Positions 8,723 through 17,781 of a stretch of 64,000 nucleotides of DNA are shown here, piece after piece. This DNA comes from Candidatus Arcticimaribacter forsetii (GTDB lineage Bacteria; Bacteroidota; Bacteroidia; Flavobacteriales; Flavobacteriaceae). How positions within the stretch are numbered: position 1 is the first letter of the stretch; each line of letters starts with the position of its first letter. The translations under genes and the position numbers were made by a program. The stretch is taken from NCBI RefSeq assembly GCF_910589745.1, contig NZ_OU342399.1, forward strand, positions 124,001 through 188,000, read 5' to 3'. The notes beneath the pieces are model-generated. The model was not told the DNA's origin. It saw only the letters and a program-made list of their open reading frames with translations, and did no database searches.

Positions 8723-9727
8723 ATGGCAGACGATAAATCAGCGAAGCTAAAAGCGCTTCAACTTACTTTAGACAAGTTAGACAAAACCTATGGAAAAGGA
8801 TCTGTAATGAGGCTGGGAGATTCCGCAATCGAAGAAGTAGAGTCTATTTCTTCTGGTTCATTGGGTCTAGATATCGCTTTAGGTGTAGGAGGATATCCAA
8901 AAGGTAGAGTTATTGAAATTTATGGGCCAGAATCTTCTGGTAAAACAACATTGACGCTTCATGCGATTGCTGAATGTCAAAAGCAGGGAGGAATTGCTGC
9001 TTTTGTTGATGCAGAACATGCTTTCGATCGTTTTTATGCAGAAAAATTAGGCGTAGACGTTCAAGAACTAATTATTTCACAACCAGATCACGGGGAACAA
9101 GCTCTTGAAATTGCAGATAACTTAATTCGTTCTGGAGCTGTTGATATTGTAGTTATTGACTCTGTTGCTGCATTGACTCCAAAAAGTGAAATCGAAGGTG
9201 AAATGGGGGACTCTAAAATGGGGCTTCATGCACGTTTAATGTCTCAAGCTCTTCGTAAGCTAACTGGATCAATCAGTAGAACTAACTGTACGGTGTTTTT
9301 CATTAATCAATTAAGAGAAAAAATTGGAGTAATGTTTGGAAACCCAGAAACAACAACTGGAGGTAACGCCTTAAAGTTTTATGCTTCTGTCCGTTTAGAT
9401 ATTAGAAGATCTACTCAAATAAAAGACGCTGACGCTCAAGTTTTAGGTAATAAAACTCGTGTTAAGGTTGTAAAAAACAAAGTTGCTCCCCCTTTTAGAA
9501 CTACAGAATTTGACATTATGTACGGAGAAGGAATTTCTAAAATTGGCGAAGTAATTGACTTAGGAGTTAATTATGAAATAATTAAAAAATCTGGTTCTTG
9601 GTTTAGCTACGGTGACACTAAAATTGGACAAGGTCGTGAATCTGTTAAAACTTTGTTACAGGACAATCCAGATTTAATGGATGAGCTGGAAGTAAAAATT
9701 ATGGAAGCAATAAAATCTGTAAGTTAA
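8723..9727 (+). CDS. recA: Recombinase RecA
   Basis: The 334-residue RecA has Walker [10 protein letters not shown] (residues 68-76), the Walker B strand [11 protein letters not shown], loop L1/L2 regions and [22 protein letters not shown]. It polymerises on single-stranded DNA for homologous recombination and SOS induction. The start is ATG at 8723 ([12 protein letters not shown]); the 25-residue in-frame extension from a TTG at 8648 does not resemble RecA. A strong hairpin terminator follows directly. No clear TAnnTTTG or LexA-type operator was recognised upstream. It is intact, in contrast to the broken dprA 3 kb away. Confidence 0.98.
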   Translation: MADDKSAKLKALQLTLDKLDKTYGKGSVMRLGDSAIEEVESISSGSLGLDIALGVGGYPKGRVIEIYGPESSGKTTLTLHAIAECQKQGGIAAFVDAEHAFDRFYAEKLGVDVQELIISQPDHGEQALEIADNLIRSGAVDIVVIDSVAALTPKSEIEGEMGDSKMGLHARLMSQALRKLTGSISRTNCTVFFINQLREKIGVMFGNPETTTGGNALKFYASVRLDIRRSTQIKDADAQVLGNKTRVKVVKNKVAPPFRTTEFDIMYGEGISKIGEVIDLGVNYEIIKKSGSWFSYGDTKIGQGRESVKTLLQDNPDLMDELEVKIMEAIKSVS

Positions 9728-9747
9728 CTAACTACTTACCAATCAAT

Positions 9748-9777
9748 AAAACCCGCTTTATGCGGGTTTTATTTTTT
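9748..9777 (+). terminator. Rho-independent terminator after recA
   Basis: A perfect 9-bp stem AAAACCCGC / GCGGGTTTT with a 5-nt loop (9748-9770), followed by ATTTTTT. The A-run on the left arm makes it potentially bidirectional, serving the convergent BASS gene too; the last codon of that gene lies inside the hairpin. Confidence 0.9.
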
Positions 9778-10626
9778 AGAGTTTTTAATTCCAAGGGTCA
9801 CTGGAAGTATTGCCATTACATACATTATAGGACCATAAATAGCAGCAACTATTGCTAAATCTGGTCTAGCGATCGTAATTACAGCAAGACTTATGGTTAA
9901 TGTTCCGTTTTGAATTCCAGATTCAATTGCAATAGTTATTGCTTGTTTTAAACTTAGATTCATCCACTTTGAAGTAAAGTATCCTAAGGACATCGTTACA
10001 GCGCTTAAAGAAACAAGAATCCCTAAAGTAGCGCCTATGTTAGCCATAAATAAATCAAATTGGTTTATTAATATTATGATAATAACTAATGCCAATAGAA
10101 GAGCAGAGGCGTTCCGAACAGGAGATTCCATTTTCTTTGCAAATTTTGGGGCTTTTTTTCTAATGTACATTCCAATGGATAATGGAACGGCTATTACTGC
10201 AATTAAAGATTTAAAAATATCTCCAACTGGAGGTTGAATAGACTCCATTTCATTTCCAAAATACGCAAACGAAAAATTGATAATCAACGGAATTGTAAAA
10301 ATGGTAACTACACTGTTAATTGCGGTTAAAGAAATAGAAAGCGGTAAGTCTCCTTTTGCTAAAAGAGCTATTATATTGGAGCTTGTTCCTCCTGGGCATG
10401 CTACCAGCATCATCATTCCAATTGCAATAAAGGGTTCTGGTTTAAAAACAAGACAGAGCCCAAATCCAACCAAAGGTAATAACACGATTTGGTTGAAGAG
10501 ACCGATGAATACAGGCTTTGGGTTTTCTGCAACTCGTTTAAAATCATGTAAAGACAATCCTAGTCCCATTCCTGCCATTATAATCATGATAGAAATGGCT
10601 AAAAATAAAGTTGACGCTTGATCCAT
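9769..10626 (-). CDS. Bile acid:sodium symporter (BASS/SBF) family transporter
   Basis: The 285-residue polytopic membrane protein has about nine or ten hydrophobic segments. It has family motifs LVACPGGTSSNIIALLAKGD (after the first third) and a later E-S-G-I-Q-N-G-T segment (IAIESGIQNGTLTI), the two crossover/sodium-site regions of BASS transporters. The substrate is probably an organic anion carried with sodium, but cannot be specified. It lies 12 bp downstream of plsC on the same strand and shares its terminator with recA. Confidence 0.9.
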   Translation of the reverse strand: MDQASTLFLAISIMIIMAGMGLGLSLHDFKRVAENPKPVFIGLFNQIVLLPLVGFGLCLVFKPEPFIAIGMMMLVACPGGTSSNIIALLAKGDLPLSISLTAINSVVTIFTIPLIINFSFAYFGNEMESIQPPVGDIFKSLIAVIAVPLSIGMYIRKKAPKFAKKMESPVRNASALLLALVIIIILINQFDLFMANIGATLGILVSLSAVTMSLGYFTSKWMNLSLKQAITIAIESGIQNGTLTISLAVITIARPDLAIVAAIYGPIMYVMAILPVTLGIKNSKK

Positions 10627-10638
10627 AGGTTCGTTTTT

Positions 10639-11430
10639 TTATATGTTTTTTACCTTTAATTCTTCAATTGCTACAGCTTGTTGGCAGCGCTGTTTTTTAT
10701 CAGAATTTAACCCCTTTAAAATTACATCTCTAGTTTCTTCTTGAAGCTCTAGCAAATCATCCATGTGTTTAACCGGTTGTATTTCAGGGAACGTTTCTAC
10801 CCGAAGTTCCCCTGGAAAACCATAGTCTGGGTTCCATGGAAACTTTCTTTTACAATCTAAAAATGTCATAGGAACGATTGGAATTTGATGTTCTATTGCT
10901 AATTTAAAAGCGCCTTTTTTAAAAGGATTTAACAATATAGTGTCGTCTACATAACTTACCTCAGGAAAAATACAAACGCTTCTTCCTTGTTCTAGAATTT
11001 TGTTTGCTCGCCCGTAAACCTCCCATCTGCTTTTTGAGCTACTACGGTCAACTAAAATTGCTGCTCGTTTGTATATACTTCCGAAGAGTGGGACTTTTAC
11101 AAATTCTTTTTTACCAACGAAAACAAAAGGGTTTTTTGAAACACGAAACATCACAAAAGGGTCCATATAGCTGGCATGATTAGCGACCAATAAATAGGAA
11201 GTTCCTTCGGGTAGTGGTTTTGCAAATTTTGTTTTAACATAGAACCCCATTCCAAAAAGAATAAAAGGAGACCAGATGTTTCTTGCGATCCAATAAAGGG
11301 TAGGATAACCTTTTTTATGGCTTGCAATCAATAACAAAATTGGGAAAAGAGTAATTACTGGAATGGCTGCAAGAGTATAAAACCAAGCCCTCCATAGTAA
11401 TAAAAGTATTTTCTGAATTATTTTAACCAT
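10639..11430 (-). CDS. plsC: 1-acyl-sn-glycerol-3-phosphate acyltransferase
   Basis: The 263-residue protein has N-terminal hydrophobic segments and a PlsC acyltransferase domain: NHASYMD gives the HX4D catalytic motif, GSIYKRAAILVDRS the second, and CIFPEVSY a variant of the third (usual FPEGTR; here the Gly and Arg are absent). It acylates the sn-2 position of lysophosphatidate or a similar lipid at the inner membrane. Start is ATG at 11430 rather than the TTG one codon upstream. A TATTTTTG box lies 61 nt upstream. Probably co-transcribed with the BASS gene. Confidence 0.88.
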   Translation of the reverse strand: MVKIIQKILLLLWRAWFYTLAAIPVITLFPILLLIASHKKGYPTLYWIARNIWSPFILFGMGFYVKTKFAKPLPEGTSYLLVANHASYMDPFVMFRVSKNPFVFVGKKEFVKVPLFGSIYKRAAILVDRSSSKSRWEVYGRANKILEQGRSVCIFPEVSYVDDTILLNPFKKGAFKLAIEHQIPIVPMTFLDCKRKFPWNPDYGFPGELRVETFPEIQPVKHMDDLLELQEETRDVILKGLNSDKKQRCQQAVAIEELKVKNI

Positions 11431-11491
11431 CAATCAAAAATAGGGTTTTAGATTATCCTATAAAATTTTTAGGCCTTAAATGCTTTTCTTA

Positions 11492-11499
11492 CAAAAATA
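11492..11499 (-). promoter_or_regulatory. -7 promoter box TATTTTTG of plsC
   Basis: Exact TAnnTTTG match on the reverse strand, 61 nt before the plsC ATG. Confidence 0.45.
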
Positions 11500-11570
11500 G
11501 CTAAAGGCTTGTTCGATTACTTTTACTTAATTTCTTGAGTACTGCGCTACTGTTTTTAAGTTGAAAAAAG

Positions 11571-11578
11571 TACCTTTG
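11571..11578 (+). promoter_or_regulatory. -7 promoter box TACCTTTG of trpS
   Basis: Exact TAnnTTTG match ending 17 nt before the trpS ATG. A T-rich stretch lies about 20 bp upstream but no clear TTTG. Confidence 0.65.
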
Positions 11579-11595
11579 CACAAACTAAAATTGGT

Positions 11596-12564
11596 ATGGC
11601 TAGAATACTAACAGGTGTACAAAGCACAGGAACTCCTCACTTAGGTAATCTTTTGGGAGCAGTTCTTCCTGCAATTGCAATGGCAGAACAACCGGATAAT
11701 GAATCCTTTCTTTTTATTGCAGACTTACACTCACTAACTCAAATTAAAGACGGAACTCTTTTAAGAAAGCACACTTTTAACACAGCTGCTGCTTGGTTGG
11801 CTTGTGGATTAGATACCGATAAAACAATATTTTATAAGCAAAGTGATGTAAGCCAGGTTACTGAACTAAATTGGTATTTGAATTGCTTTTTCCCATATCA
11901 AAGACTAACTCTTGCGCATTCATTTAAAGACAAAGCAGATCATTTGTCTGATGTAAATGCAGGTCTTTTTAGTTATCCTATGTTAATGGCAGCAGATATT
12001 TTACTCTACGATGCAGAAATAGTTCCTGTTGGAAAAGATCAATTACAGCACTTAGAAATAACACGTGATGTTGCTTCTCGTTTTAATAATCAACAAGGAG
12101 AAACCTTCGTTCTTCCAAAAGCACAGATCCAAGAAGATTCTCAAATAATCCCAGGCACTGATGGTCAAAAAATGAGTAAATCAAAAAACAATACCATCAA
12201 TGTTTTTTTACCTGAAAAAAAGCTGCGCAAACAAATTATGGGTATTAAGACAGACTCTACTCCCATGGAAGATCCAAAGGATCCGGACACCTGTACTGTT
12301 TTTGCGCTATATTCCTTGCTTGCAAACGAAACTCAGATTACTGATTTACGAGAACAATATCTAGCCGGTGGAATGGGATATGGACACGCAAAACAAGCTT
12401 TATTTGAGCTTGTTTTAGACACCTTTGATGAGGCTAGAACGAAGTTTGATTACTATCAAAACAACCCTGCGGAGGTTGCTATTGCTCTTGCTAAAGGAGC
12501 TCAGAAGGCTCAAGCCATTGCAACGGATGTTTTAATGCGCGTTCGGTCTAAGATCGGTTATTAA
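11596..12564 (+). CDS. trpS: Tryptophanyl-tRNA synthetase
   Basis: The 322-residue class I synthetase charges tRNA-Trp. It has the HIGH-like motif in TPHLGNLLGAV at the N-terminus, AADILLYDAEIVPVGKDQLQH (the conserved mid-domain), and KMSKSKNN as the KMSKS loop. Length and motif spacing are normal. It is a single-gene unit with its own promoter. It ends 17 bp before the convergent dprA remnant, with no hairpin between them. Confidence 0.97.
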   Translation: MARILTGVQSTGTPHLGNLLGAVLPAIAMAEQPDNESFLFIADLHSLTQIKDGTLLRKHTFNTAAAWLACGLDTDKTIFYKQSDVSQVTELNWYLNCFFPYQRLTLAHSFKDKADHLSDVNAGLFSYPMLMAADILLYDAEIVPVGKDQLQHLEITRDVASRFNNQQGETFVLPKAQIQEDSQIIPGTDGQKMSKSKNNTINVFLPEKKLRKQIMGIKTDSTPMEDPKDPDTCTVFALYSLLANETQITDLREQYLAGGMGYGHAKQALFELVLDTFDEARTKFDYYQNNPAEVAIALAKGAQKAQAIATDVLMRVRSKIGY

Positions 12565-12581
12565 ATACGTTCGAACTGCTT

Positions 12582-13657
12582 TCAAGGAAGTGGCCTTATA
12601 TAATTTTTCATTTCCAATTGAAATAAAATAGAAGCTACCTTACTAATCGGAAATTTAGAAAGCAACGATAGTTTATCTAAAGTTAACTTTATTTCTAAGA
12701 GTTTGTAAACTTGTTCCTCCTCTTTGGTTAGTAAAACAAATAATTCTTTTTGAAAAATTTTTGGTTTGGGCTTTAGCTCCCAACCCATCCAATAAGCAAG
12801 ATCTGAAGCAGAAGTAATCATTCGTGCTTTATCTGAACGTATTAAGTTTAAACAGCCTAGGCTTTGTCGATCGGTAACTCTTCCTGGAACTGCAAAAACA
12901 TCTCTCCCATAATGGTGGGCATGTTCTGTTGTAACTAAACTACCTCCTTTTATTCCTGATTCTATAACAAGAGTTGCATGTGCTATTCCTGCTATGATTC
13001 TATTTCTTTTTAAAAAGTTCGATTTCTCAAAAGAAGCCGTACTCCAAAATTCCTAAAGCAAAGCACCCTGATTAGCAATCTGATTTACATAAATACTATG
13101 CTCTTTTGGATAAATTTGGTTTAACCCATGTGCTAGGCAAGCTACCGTTTCTAGCTTTTGATCTAAGGCTGCTTTGTGAGCTACAATATCGATTCCTCGC
13201 GCTAAACCAGATACAACTATAGGCTGATAAGCGGCTAGATCTTGGATTAATTGTTTACAAAAATCAATCCCTCTTGTAGTGGGGTTTCTAGTTCCAACAA
13301 CACTAATTATTCGATTGTTCTCCCAGGACACTTTTCCTTTTTGAAATAAGACCAATGGTGCATTAGAACAGAATCCCAATGTAGTTGGATAACTACTAGA
13401 ACCGTATTCAATGGGAGTAATTTTTTCTTTTTTTAAAAAATTTCTTCCTCTTTTACCGCATCAAAATAAGACTCATATTTACTAAATCCTTTTAAATGGA
13501 AGGTGCCTATTCCTTTAATTTTAAGAAGATTACTTCGTTTTTCATTTAATACGCTTTGTGCGCTACCACAATGATCTACTAGTTTTTTGGCAGTAATATC
13601 ACCAATACCGGGTAACAGTTGCAACAATAAAGAGGCTTGAATAGACGTTAGGTTCAT
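12582..13657 (-). pseudogene. dprA: dprA, DNA-processing protein, broken by a frameshift and a stop codon
   Basis: Three pieces in order make a near full-length DprA, the protein that loads RecA on incoming DNA during transformation. Residues 1-74 from ATG 13657 form the helix-hairpin-helix domain (LLPGIGDITAKKL). At 13421-13440 the coding strand has T6-A7; with one more T, translation would continue FLKKEKITPIEYG into the Rossmann domain, but as it stands it ends in TAA. The second piece carries VVGTRNPTTRG, VSGLARGID and NQGALL, then an in-frame TAG at 13053-13055 where a Ser before EFWS is expected. The last piece runs through RNRIIAGIAHATLVIESG, GGSLVTTEHA, FAVPGR and the C-terminal winged helix to YIRPLP. 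The sequence is otherwise well preserved, so inactivation looks recent. Two separate lesions make a sequencing error less likely. Neighbours trpS and the SPOR gene are the usual ones. Confidence 0.9.
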
Positions 13658-13724
13658 AGGTTAAGGTTATTTAAAGGTTTGGAATACAAAATTTAAATTT
13701 TGTCGAAAGGGTTTTTAAATTTAT

Positions 13725-13732
13725 TACATTTG
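13725..13732 (+). promoter_or_regulatory. -7 promoter box TACATTTG of the HU/SPOR gene
   Basis: Exact TAnnTTTG match with a TTTG at 13699-13702, 22 bp upstream, a plausible -33 element. The box ends only 3 nt before the ATG at 13736, so the transcript would be leaderless or nearly so. Confidence 0.6.
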
Positions 13733-13735
13733 AAT

Positions 13736-14737
13736 ATGAATTTGGTACAATACATAAAAGAACTTCTTTATCAATACGAATGTGTAATCATTCCACAGCT
13801 GGGTTCATTCCTAACACAACCCGTTCCAATTCGGATTGACAGAGAAAGAGGAATTTTCTTTCCTCCAGGTAAAAACTTGTCTTTTAACGGTTTACTTACT
13901 CATAACGACGGGCTTTTAGCAAATTATATTGCTCAGCGTAAATCGATTTCATATGAAGAGGCTCTTCAAGAAATTAATCAAGAGGTACAGGACTGGAATA
14001 AAAACCTAACTGTTGGAGGAAACGTTATTTTAAAAGGAATTGGAGAATTAACTCTAAATTCTGAAAATAAAATAAATTTCTCTCCTTATGAAAAAGTAAA
14101 TTTCGATTCAAATTCAATTGGGTTAGCATCCTTTACTAAAAAACCCGTAGCGAAAACATTTGAAACTAAAACTACAACTCACAAACCCATTACTCCTAAA
14201 AAAACAATGATCATGGAAGATTCAAAAAATGAAAATTTAGCTTTTACTCCTGAAACTAAAAAACAGCAACCTAGTTACTTAAAGTATGCAGCAGTTGGAG
14301 TTATTACCATTGGTTTAGTTGCAGCCTCTTACTTTTTCGGTAATCAATACTTAGCAGACGAACGTCTAAAATCTACTGAACTTGCTCAAGAACAAATCAA
14401 AAGTAATGTTCAAGAAGCCTCTTTTGACATTGGTGAATTAGCAACTTTAGAACTAAATGTTGTTGCTGAAAACGTCTCTGATGATGAAAACCTAGAAGCT
14501 GTTTCTGGGGATTACTTTAGTGTCATTGCTGGAAGTTTTCGTGAAGAGTCAAATGCTTTAAGAATGATTGAGCAACTTAAGTCGGAAGGTTTTGAAGATG
14601 CTTCTTTGGCTAAAGAAAGTCCCGATGGGCTATACAGAGTTGCTTATGCAAGATTTGAGTCTAAACGCAAAGCAATTCAATTGTATTATTTCTTGACAAG
14701 AACACTAGAAGAAGAGGCTTGGTATTTAGCCGAGTAA
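13736..14737 (+). CDS. HU-domain and SPOR-domain membrane protein
   Basis: The 333-residue protein starts with a CCDC81-like/HU-type domain (MNLVQYIKELLYQYECVIIP, residues 1-20, with GSFLTQ after it), has a linker, one transmembrane segment (YLKYAAVGVITIGLVAASYF, about residues 181-200), then a periplasmic linker and a C-terminal SPOR domain (YFSVIAGSFREESNALRMIE...GLYRVAYARF). SPOR domains bind denuded peptidoglycan at division sites; the cytoplasmic HU-like domain suggests DNA or protein binding. The combination is common in Bacteroidota and is probably linked to division or chromosome organisation, but function is unproven. The ATG at 13736 is used; the extra 12 residues from an upstream TTG fall inside the promoter. 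It is divergent from dprA and ends 5 bp from the convergent envC-like gene. Confidence 0.85.
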   Translation: MNLVQYIKELLYQYECVIIPQLGSFLTQPVPIRIDRERGIFFPPGKNLSFNGLLTHNDGLLANYIAQRKSISYEEALQEINQEVQDWNKNLTVGGNVILKGIGELTLNSENKINFSPYEKVNFDSNSIGLASFTKKPVAKTFETKTTTHKPITPKKTMIMEDSKNENLAFTPETKKQQPSYLKYAAVGVITIGLVAASYFFGNQYLADERLKSTELAQEQIKSNVQEASFDIGELATLELNVVAENVSDDENLEAVSGDYFSVIAGSFREESNALRMIEQLKSEGFEDASLAKESPDGLYRVAYARFESKRKAIQLYYFLTRTLEEEAWYLAE

Positions 14738-14742
14738 TATCT

Positions 14743-15978
14743 TTACATTCTAAACAACCACCCTTTTGGGTTTGTTGGACTGCTGTTTTTAAAGACACTA
14801 AATTTTAGTTCGGTTTTACCCGTTTCAGGATTGGTAAACACCTTTCCTATTTTTTCTTTAGCTTTAACTTTCTGTCCTTTTACTACGTAAACTTCACCTA
14901 AATTTGAATAGGTAGTAATGTAGTTTCCGTGTTGGATTAAAACTGTTGGATTGCTCCCTTTAAAACCAATAATGGACATTACTTTGCCTTCAAACACAGC
15001 ACGCGCCTCTGAGCTTGGAGGAGTAGCTATGGTTACTCCGTTGCTTTGAATCATCGTTGTTTTAACAACTGGATGTGGTTGCTTTCCGTATTTCTGTATA
15101 ACAACTCCTTGTTCTACTGGCCAAGGTAGTTTTCCTTTATTTGCAATTATATTATCCGATATCAACTGATCCTCGGGGGTTAAAGTGAAAGCTTTAGCAT
15201 TCGTTTTTTTTCCTGCTGCTCTGTTTGAAGCAGCTATTGCCTCTCGAATTAATCGTTGTATTTCTTTGTTAATTGCTTCGGCTTTCTTCTGTTTCTTTTT
15301 AATCTGTGAAACAAAACTTCTCTCTTTCTTTTTAAGTTGTTTAATTAATTTTTGTTGATTCGATTGCTCTTTTTGGTACTGTTGTTGAGCCGTCTTATTT
15401 TCTTTAACGAGATTTTCTTTTTTCAATTTTTGATCCAAAAGATCTAAATTCAATTGCTGTAGTGTGATTGTTTTTTCAGCTATTAATTCTCCTTGTTTCT
15501 TTCTAAAACTAATGTATTGATTTAAATATTGAGTGCGCTTATAGGCCTGTAAAAAACTTTCTGATGAAAACAAAAACATCATTCTACTTTGACCTGAATT
15601 ACTTTGATAAGACTTTAAAATCATTTGAGAATAGTCCTCTTTTAGAGTCTTTAGTTCTTTTCTTTGACGATCTATTGATCTTTGATTGACATTAATTTGT
15701 TGAGTTAATCGGTTTGCTTGTTCATTTGTTACTCTAATTAATCGAACTCGAACGTCGATCTTAAGGGTTAAATCTTCAACTTCTGTAAGAACTGTTTTTT
15801 TCTGTTTTTTGTTGGAAAAAAGAAGTTTGTTAATCTGTTTTATTTCTTCTTGGAGTTGTTTTCTTTGATTTTCAAGATTTTTTTGTCTCTTGTCCTGTCC
15901 GTTTGCCGAATTTATAAAAGTCATTAAGCTCAATAGAGCAATAATTACTTTAGTAGAAAAGGGAAGGACTTTCTTCAT
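14743..15978 (-). CDS. EnvC-like murein hydrolase activator with degenerate LytM domain
   Basis: The 411-residue secreted protein has a signal peptide (about residues 1-27, INSANG before QDK), long coiled coils (about 28-250) and a C-terminal M23/LytM fold (about 285-411). The zinc-binding residues of active M23 peptidases are missing: the first-motif His/Asp region reads MIQSNGVTI, the second TTYSNLGEV and the HxH motif is replaced by ELKFSVF. This is the pattern of EnvC, which activates cell-wall amidases at the septum rather than cutting itself. It follows the DUF4292 lipoprotein with a 1-bp gap in the dut operon. The partner amidase is not in this window. Confidence 0.85.
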   Translation of the reverse strand: MKKVLPFSTKVIIALLSLMTFINSANGQDKRQKNLENQRKQLQEEIKQINKLLFSNKKQKKTVLTEVEDLTLKIDVRVRLIRVTNEQANRLTQQINVNQRSIDRQRKELKTLKEDYSQMILKSYQSNSGQSRMMFLFSSESFLQAYKRTQYLNQYISFRKKQGELIAEKTITLQQLNLDLLDQKLKKENLVKENKTAQQQYQKEQSNQQKLIKQLKKKERSFVSQIKKKQKKAEAINKEIQRLIREAIAASNRAAGKKTNAKAFTLTPEDQLISDNIIANKGKLPWPVEQGVVIQKYGKQPHPVVKTTMIQSNGVTIATPPSSEARAVFEGKVMSIIGFKGSNPTVLIQHGNYITTYSNLGEVYVVKGQKVKAKEKIGKVFTNPETGKTELKFSVFKNSSPTNPKGWLFRM

Positions 15979-15979
15979 T

Positions 15980-16765
15980 TTATAAACTTAATTTTTTATA
16001 TCCTTCAGGGATTTTAAAAGGAACTGTAAGTTTCTTTGGGAAATCGATTCTCATAAAATCTAAATTAATTTGGATTAAGTTAGAACCATCAAAAAATGAA
16101 ATTTCTATTTCTTTAGGAAGCACCTTGCCTTCCATTTTTTGATCTTTAAGATATCGAATGCTTAAAGACTGAGCGGTACCTGGAATAAAAAATCGCTGCT
16201 CTTTTAAACGGAACGTGTTTGGTTCAAAAAAATAAGTAGGTTTAAATTTATTCCCTTTGCCTTTTGGAGCCAAAACATAAAATTGGGGATGGCTAATTCT
16301 TTTAAAATCTTCTGATTTCATTTCTGAAATTGGATTTCCAAGAAATACATTTTGTAGGTCATAAAAACTAAAATCAGTCCCAAATTGTTTATTAATAAAA
16401 CTTATATCTCCTTCATAATATGTTTTTTGAAACTTCTCATAAAACTCAACTTTAAATGGTGTAATCAAAACTTTTGCTATCGGCACTAATAAAGATGCAC
16501 TTGCCCATAATACTTTGTCAGACTCCAGTCTAAGATTTAATGTTATTTGTTGTTTCTGTTTAGAATCCTTGTAGGTGACTTTTACTCTAGACCTTAGAGT
16601 CTTTAAATTTGTTGCGGCTTTGTCAATTTCTTTTGACAAAAGTTTTAAATCAACATTTTTAAGAGGTTGTTTAGTAGGTAATACAGCAACAGATTTACAG
16701 CTAAAAAGAAGTATCCCTATAAGAAGTATAAAAACATTTGAAAAAGACTTTAGTTTTATTTTCAT
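15980..16765 (-). CDS. DUF4292-family lipoprotein
   Basis: The 261-residue lipoprotein has a signal peptide with lipobox LLFSC (Cys23). The body contains SRVKVTYKDSKQKQQITLNL and VLWASASLLVPIAKVLITP near the start, resembling the DUF4292 family found beside EnvC-like genes in Bacteroidota. Its fold is reminiscent of LolB/LolA-type lipid carriers (a run of beta strands), but that is an inference. Its ATG overlaps the stop of the nucleotidyltransferase gene by 4 bp (ATGA), so translation is probably coupled. Confidence 0.8.
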   Translation of the reverse strand: MKIKLKSFSNVFILLIGILLFSCKSVAVLPTKQPLKNVDLKLLSKEIDKAATNLKTLRSRVKVTYKDSKQKQQITLNLRLESDKVLWASASLLVPIAKVLITPFKVEFYEKFQKTYYEGDISFINKQFGTDFSFYDLQNVFLGNPISEMKSEDFKRISHPQFYVLAPKGKGNKFKPTYFFEPNTFRLKEQRFFIPGTAQSLSIRYLKDQKMEGKVLPKEIEISFFDGSNLIQINLDFMRIDFPKKLTVPFKIPEGYKKLSL

Positions 16766-17778
16766 TTCATTTCGGTATAATCTCCCAGGCTTATTTTTGT
16801 AAATTGACCGTCAAAAACAACCTGATTTCCGATCATAGCATCTTTTAGGATAGCATTAGAAATATGACTGTTTTTTTGAATTAAACTGTGAGATAGAGTC
16901 GTGTTTTCGATAACTGTTCCAGAACCAACAGAAACTGCAGGTCCAATTGTTACGTTGTTTAAACGTACGTTTGGTCCAATATAGCAAGGAGGAATTAGGG
17001 TTGTGTTTTCTAATACTGCTGAAGAATGAATTAGTTCCTTTCCTTCAGCTTCAAGGAAGCCAAGCATTTTAGTGTTTGTTTCAAGTGTAATTTCCTTATT
17101 CCCGCAATCCATCCATTCATCAACTTCTCCAGGCAAAAACAAATCTCCTGCAGCCATAAGACGTTTTATTCCATCATTGATTTGATATTCTCCTCCATGG
17201 GTTAATTTTTCATCAATAACAGTTTGCAATGCCTCTTTAAGTTTTTCTATTTTTTTAAAATAATATATCCCTATGACCGCTAAATCAGACACAAATTTAT
17301 TTGGTTTTTCTACTAGCTCGGTAATTACTCCTTTCTCGTCTAGTTTAACAACACCGTAAGCCTCTGGAGACTCAACTTTTTTAACCCAAATAATACTATC
17401 CGCTTCGGGATTTAAAGCAAATTTAGCGCGTATAAGCGTATCTGCATAGGCAACAACAGCTGGTCCAGAAAGAGAGTCTGCTGCACACATGATTGCGTGT
17501 CCGGTTCCTAATGGATTCAATTGTCTATAGATCGTTCCTTTGGCTCCAATATCAGAAGCAATTTTTAGAAGCTGTTCCACAATTTCGTCTCCAAAAAATG
17601 CAGGGTCTCCAATGACAAAAGCAACTTCGTTTATAGGTTGATTAACAACACGAGCAATGTCTCGAACCAATTGTTCAACAATTGGAACTCCTGCAACAGG
17701 AACAAGAGGCTTTGGTATGGTTAAAGTATGGGGTCTAAGGCGAGAACCACGTCCTGCCATGGGTACAATAATTTTCAT
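16762..17778 (-). CDS. Sugar-phosphate nucleotidyltransferase with left-handed beta-helix
   Basis: The 338-residue protein has an NTP-transferase domain with the signature MAGRGSRLRPHTLTIPKPLVPVAG-like loop at residues 7-30, GTGHAIMCA and VAYADTLI, then a hexapeptide-repeat C-terminus (about 245-330; TLIPPCYIGPNVRL, TIGPAVSVGSGTVI). It probably makes an NDP-sugar (glucose-1-phosphate thymidylyl- or mannose-1-phosphate guanylyl-type); the sugar cannot be read from sequence. It lies in the operon dut - this gene - DUF4292 - envC-like, 3 bp after dut. Confidence 0.88.
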   Translation of the reverse strand: MKIIVPMAGRGSRLRPHTLTIPKPLVPVAGVPIVEQLVRDIARVVNQPINEVAFVIGDPAFFGDEIVEQLLKIASDIGAKGTIYRQLNPLGTGHAIMCAADSLSGPAVVAYADTLIRAKFALNPEADSIIWVKKVESPEAYGVVKLDEKGVITELVEKPNKFVSDLAVIGIYYFKKIEKLKEALQTVIDEKLTHGGEYQINDGIKRLMAAGDLFLPGEVDEWMDCGNKEITLETNTKMLGFLEAEGKELIHSSAVLENTTLIPPCYIGPNVRLNNVTIGPAVSVGSGTVIENTTLSHSLIQKNSHISNAILKDAMIGNQVVFDGQFTKISLGDYTEMK

Positions 17779-17781
17779 AAG

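Noticed and set aside
10277-10621. 114-residue frame antisense to the BASS transporter gene
   Set aside because: A shadow of the real gene in another frame; no family resemblance and no promoter or spacing to support it.
13421-13440. Programmed frameshift in dprA at T6A7
   Set aside because: The stop in the zero frame is not preceded by a correctly phased slippery heptamer, and a second in-frame TAG downstream would remain.
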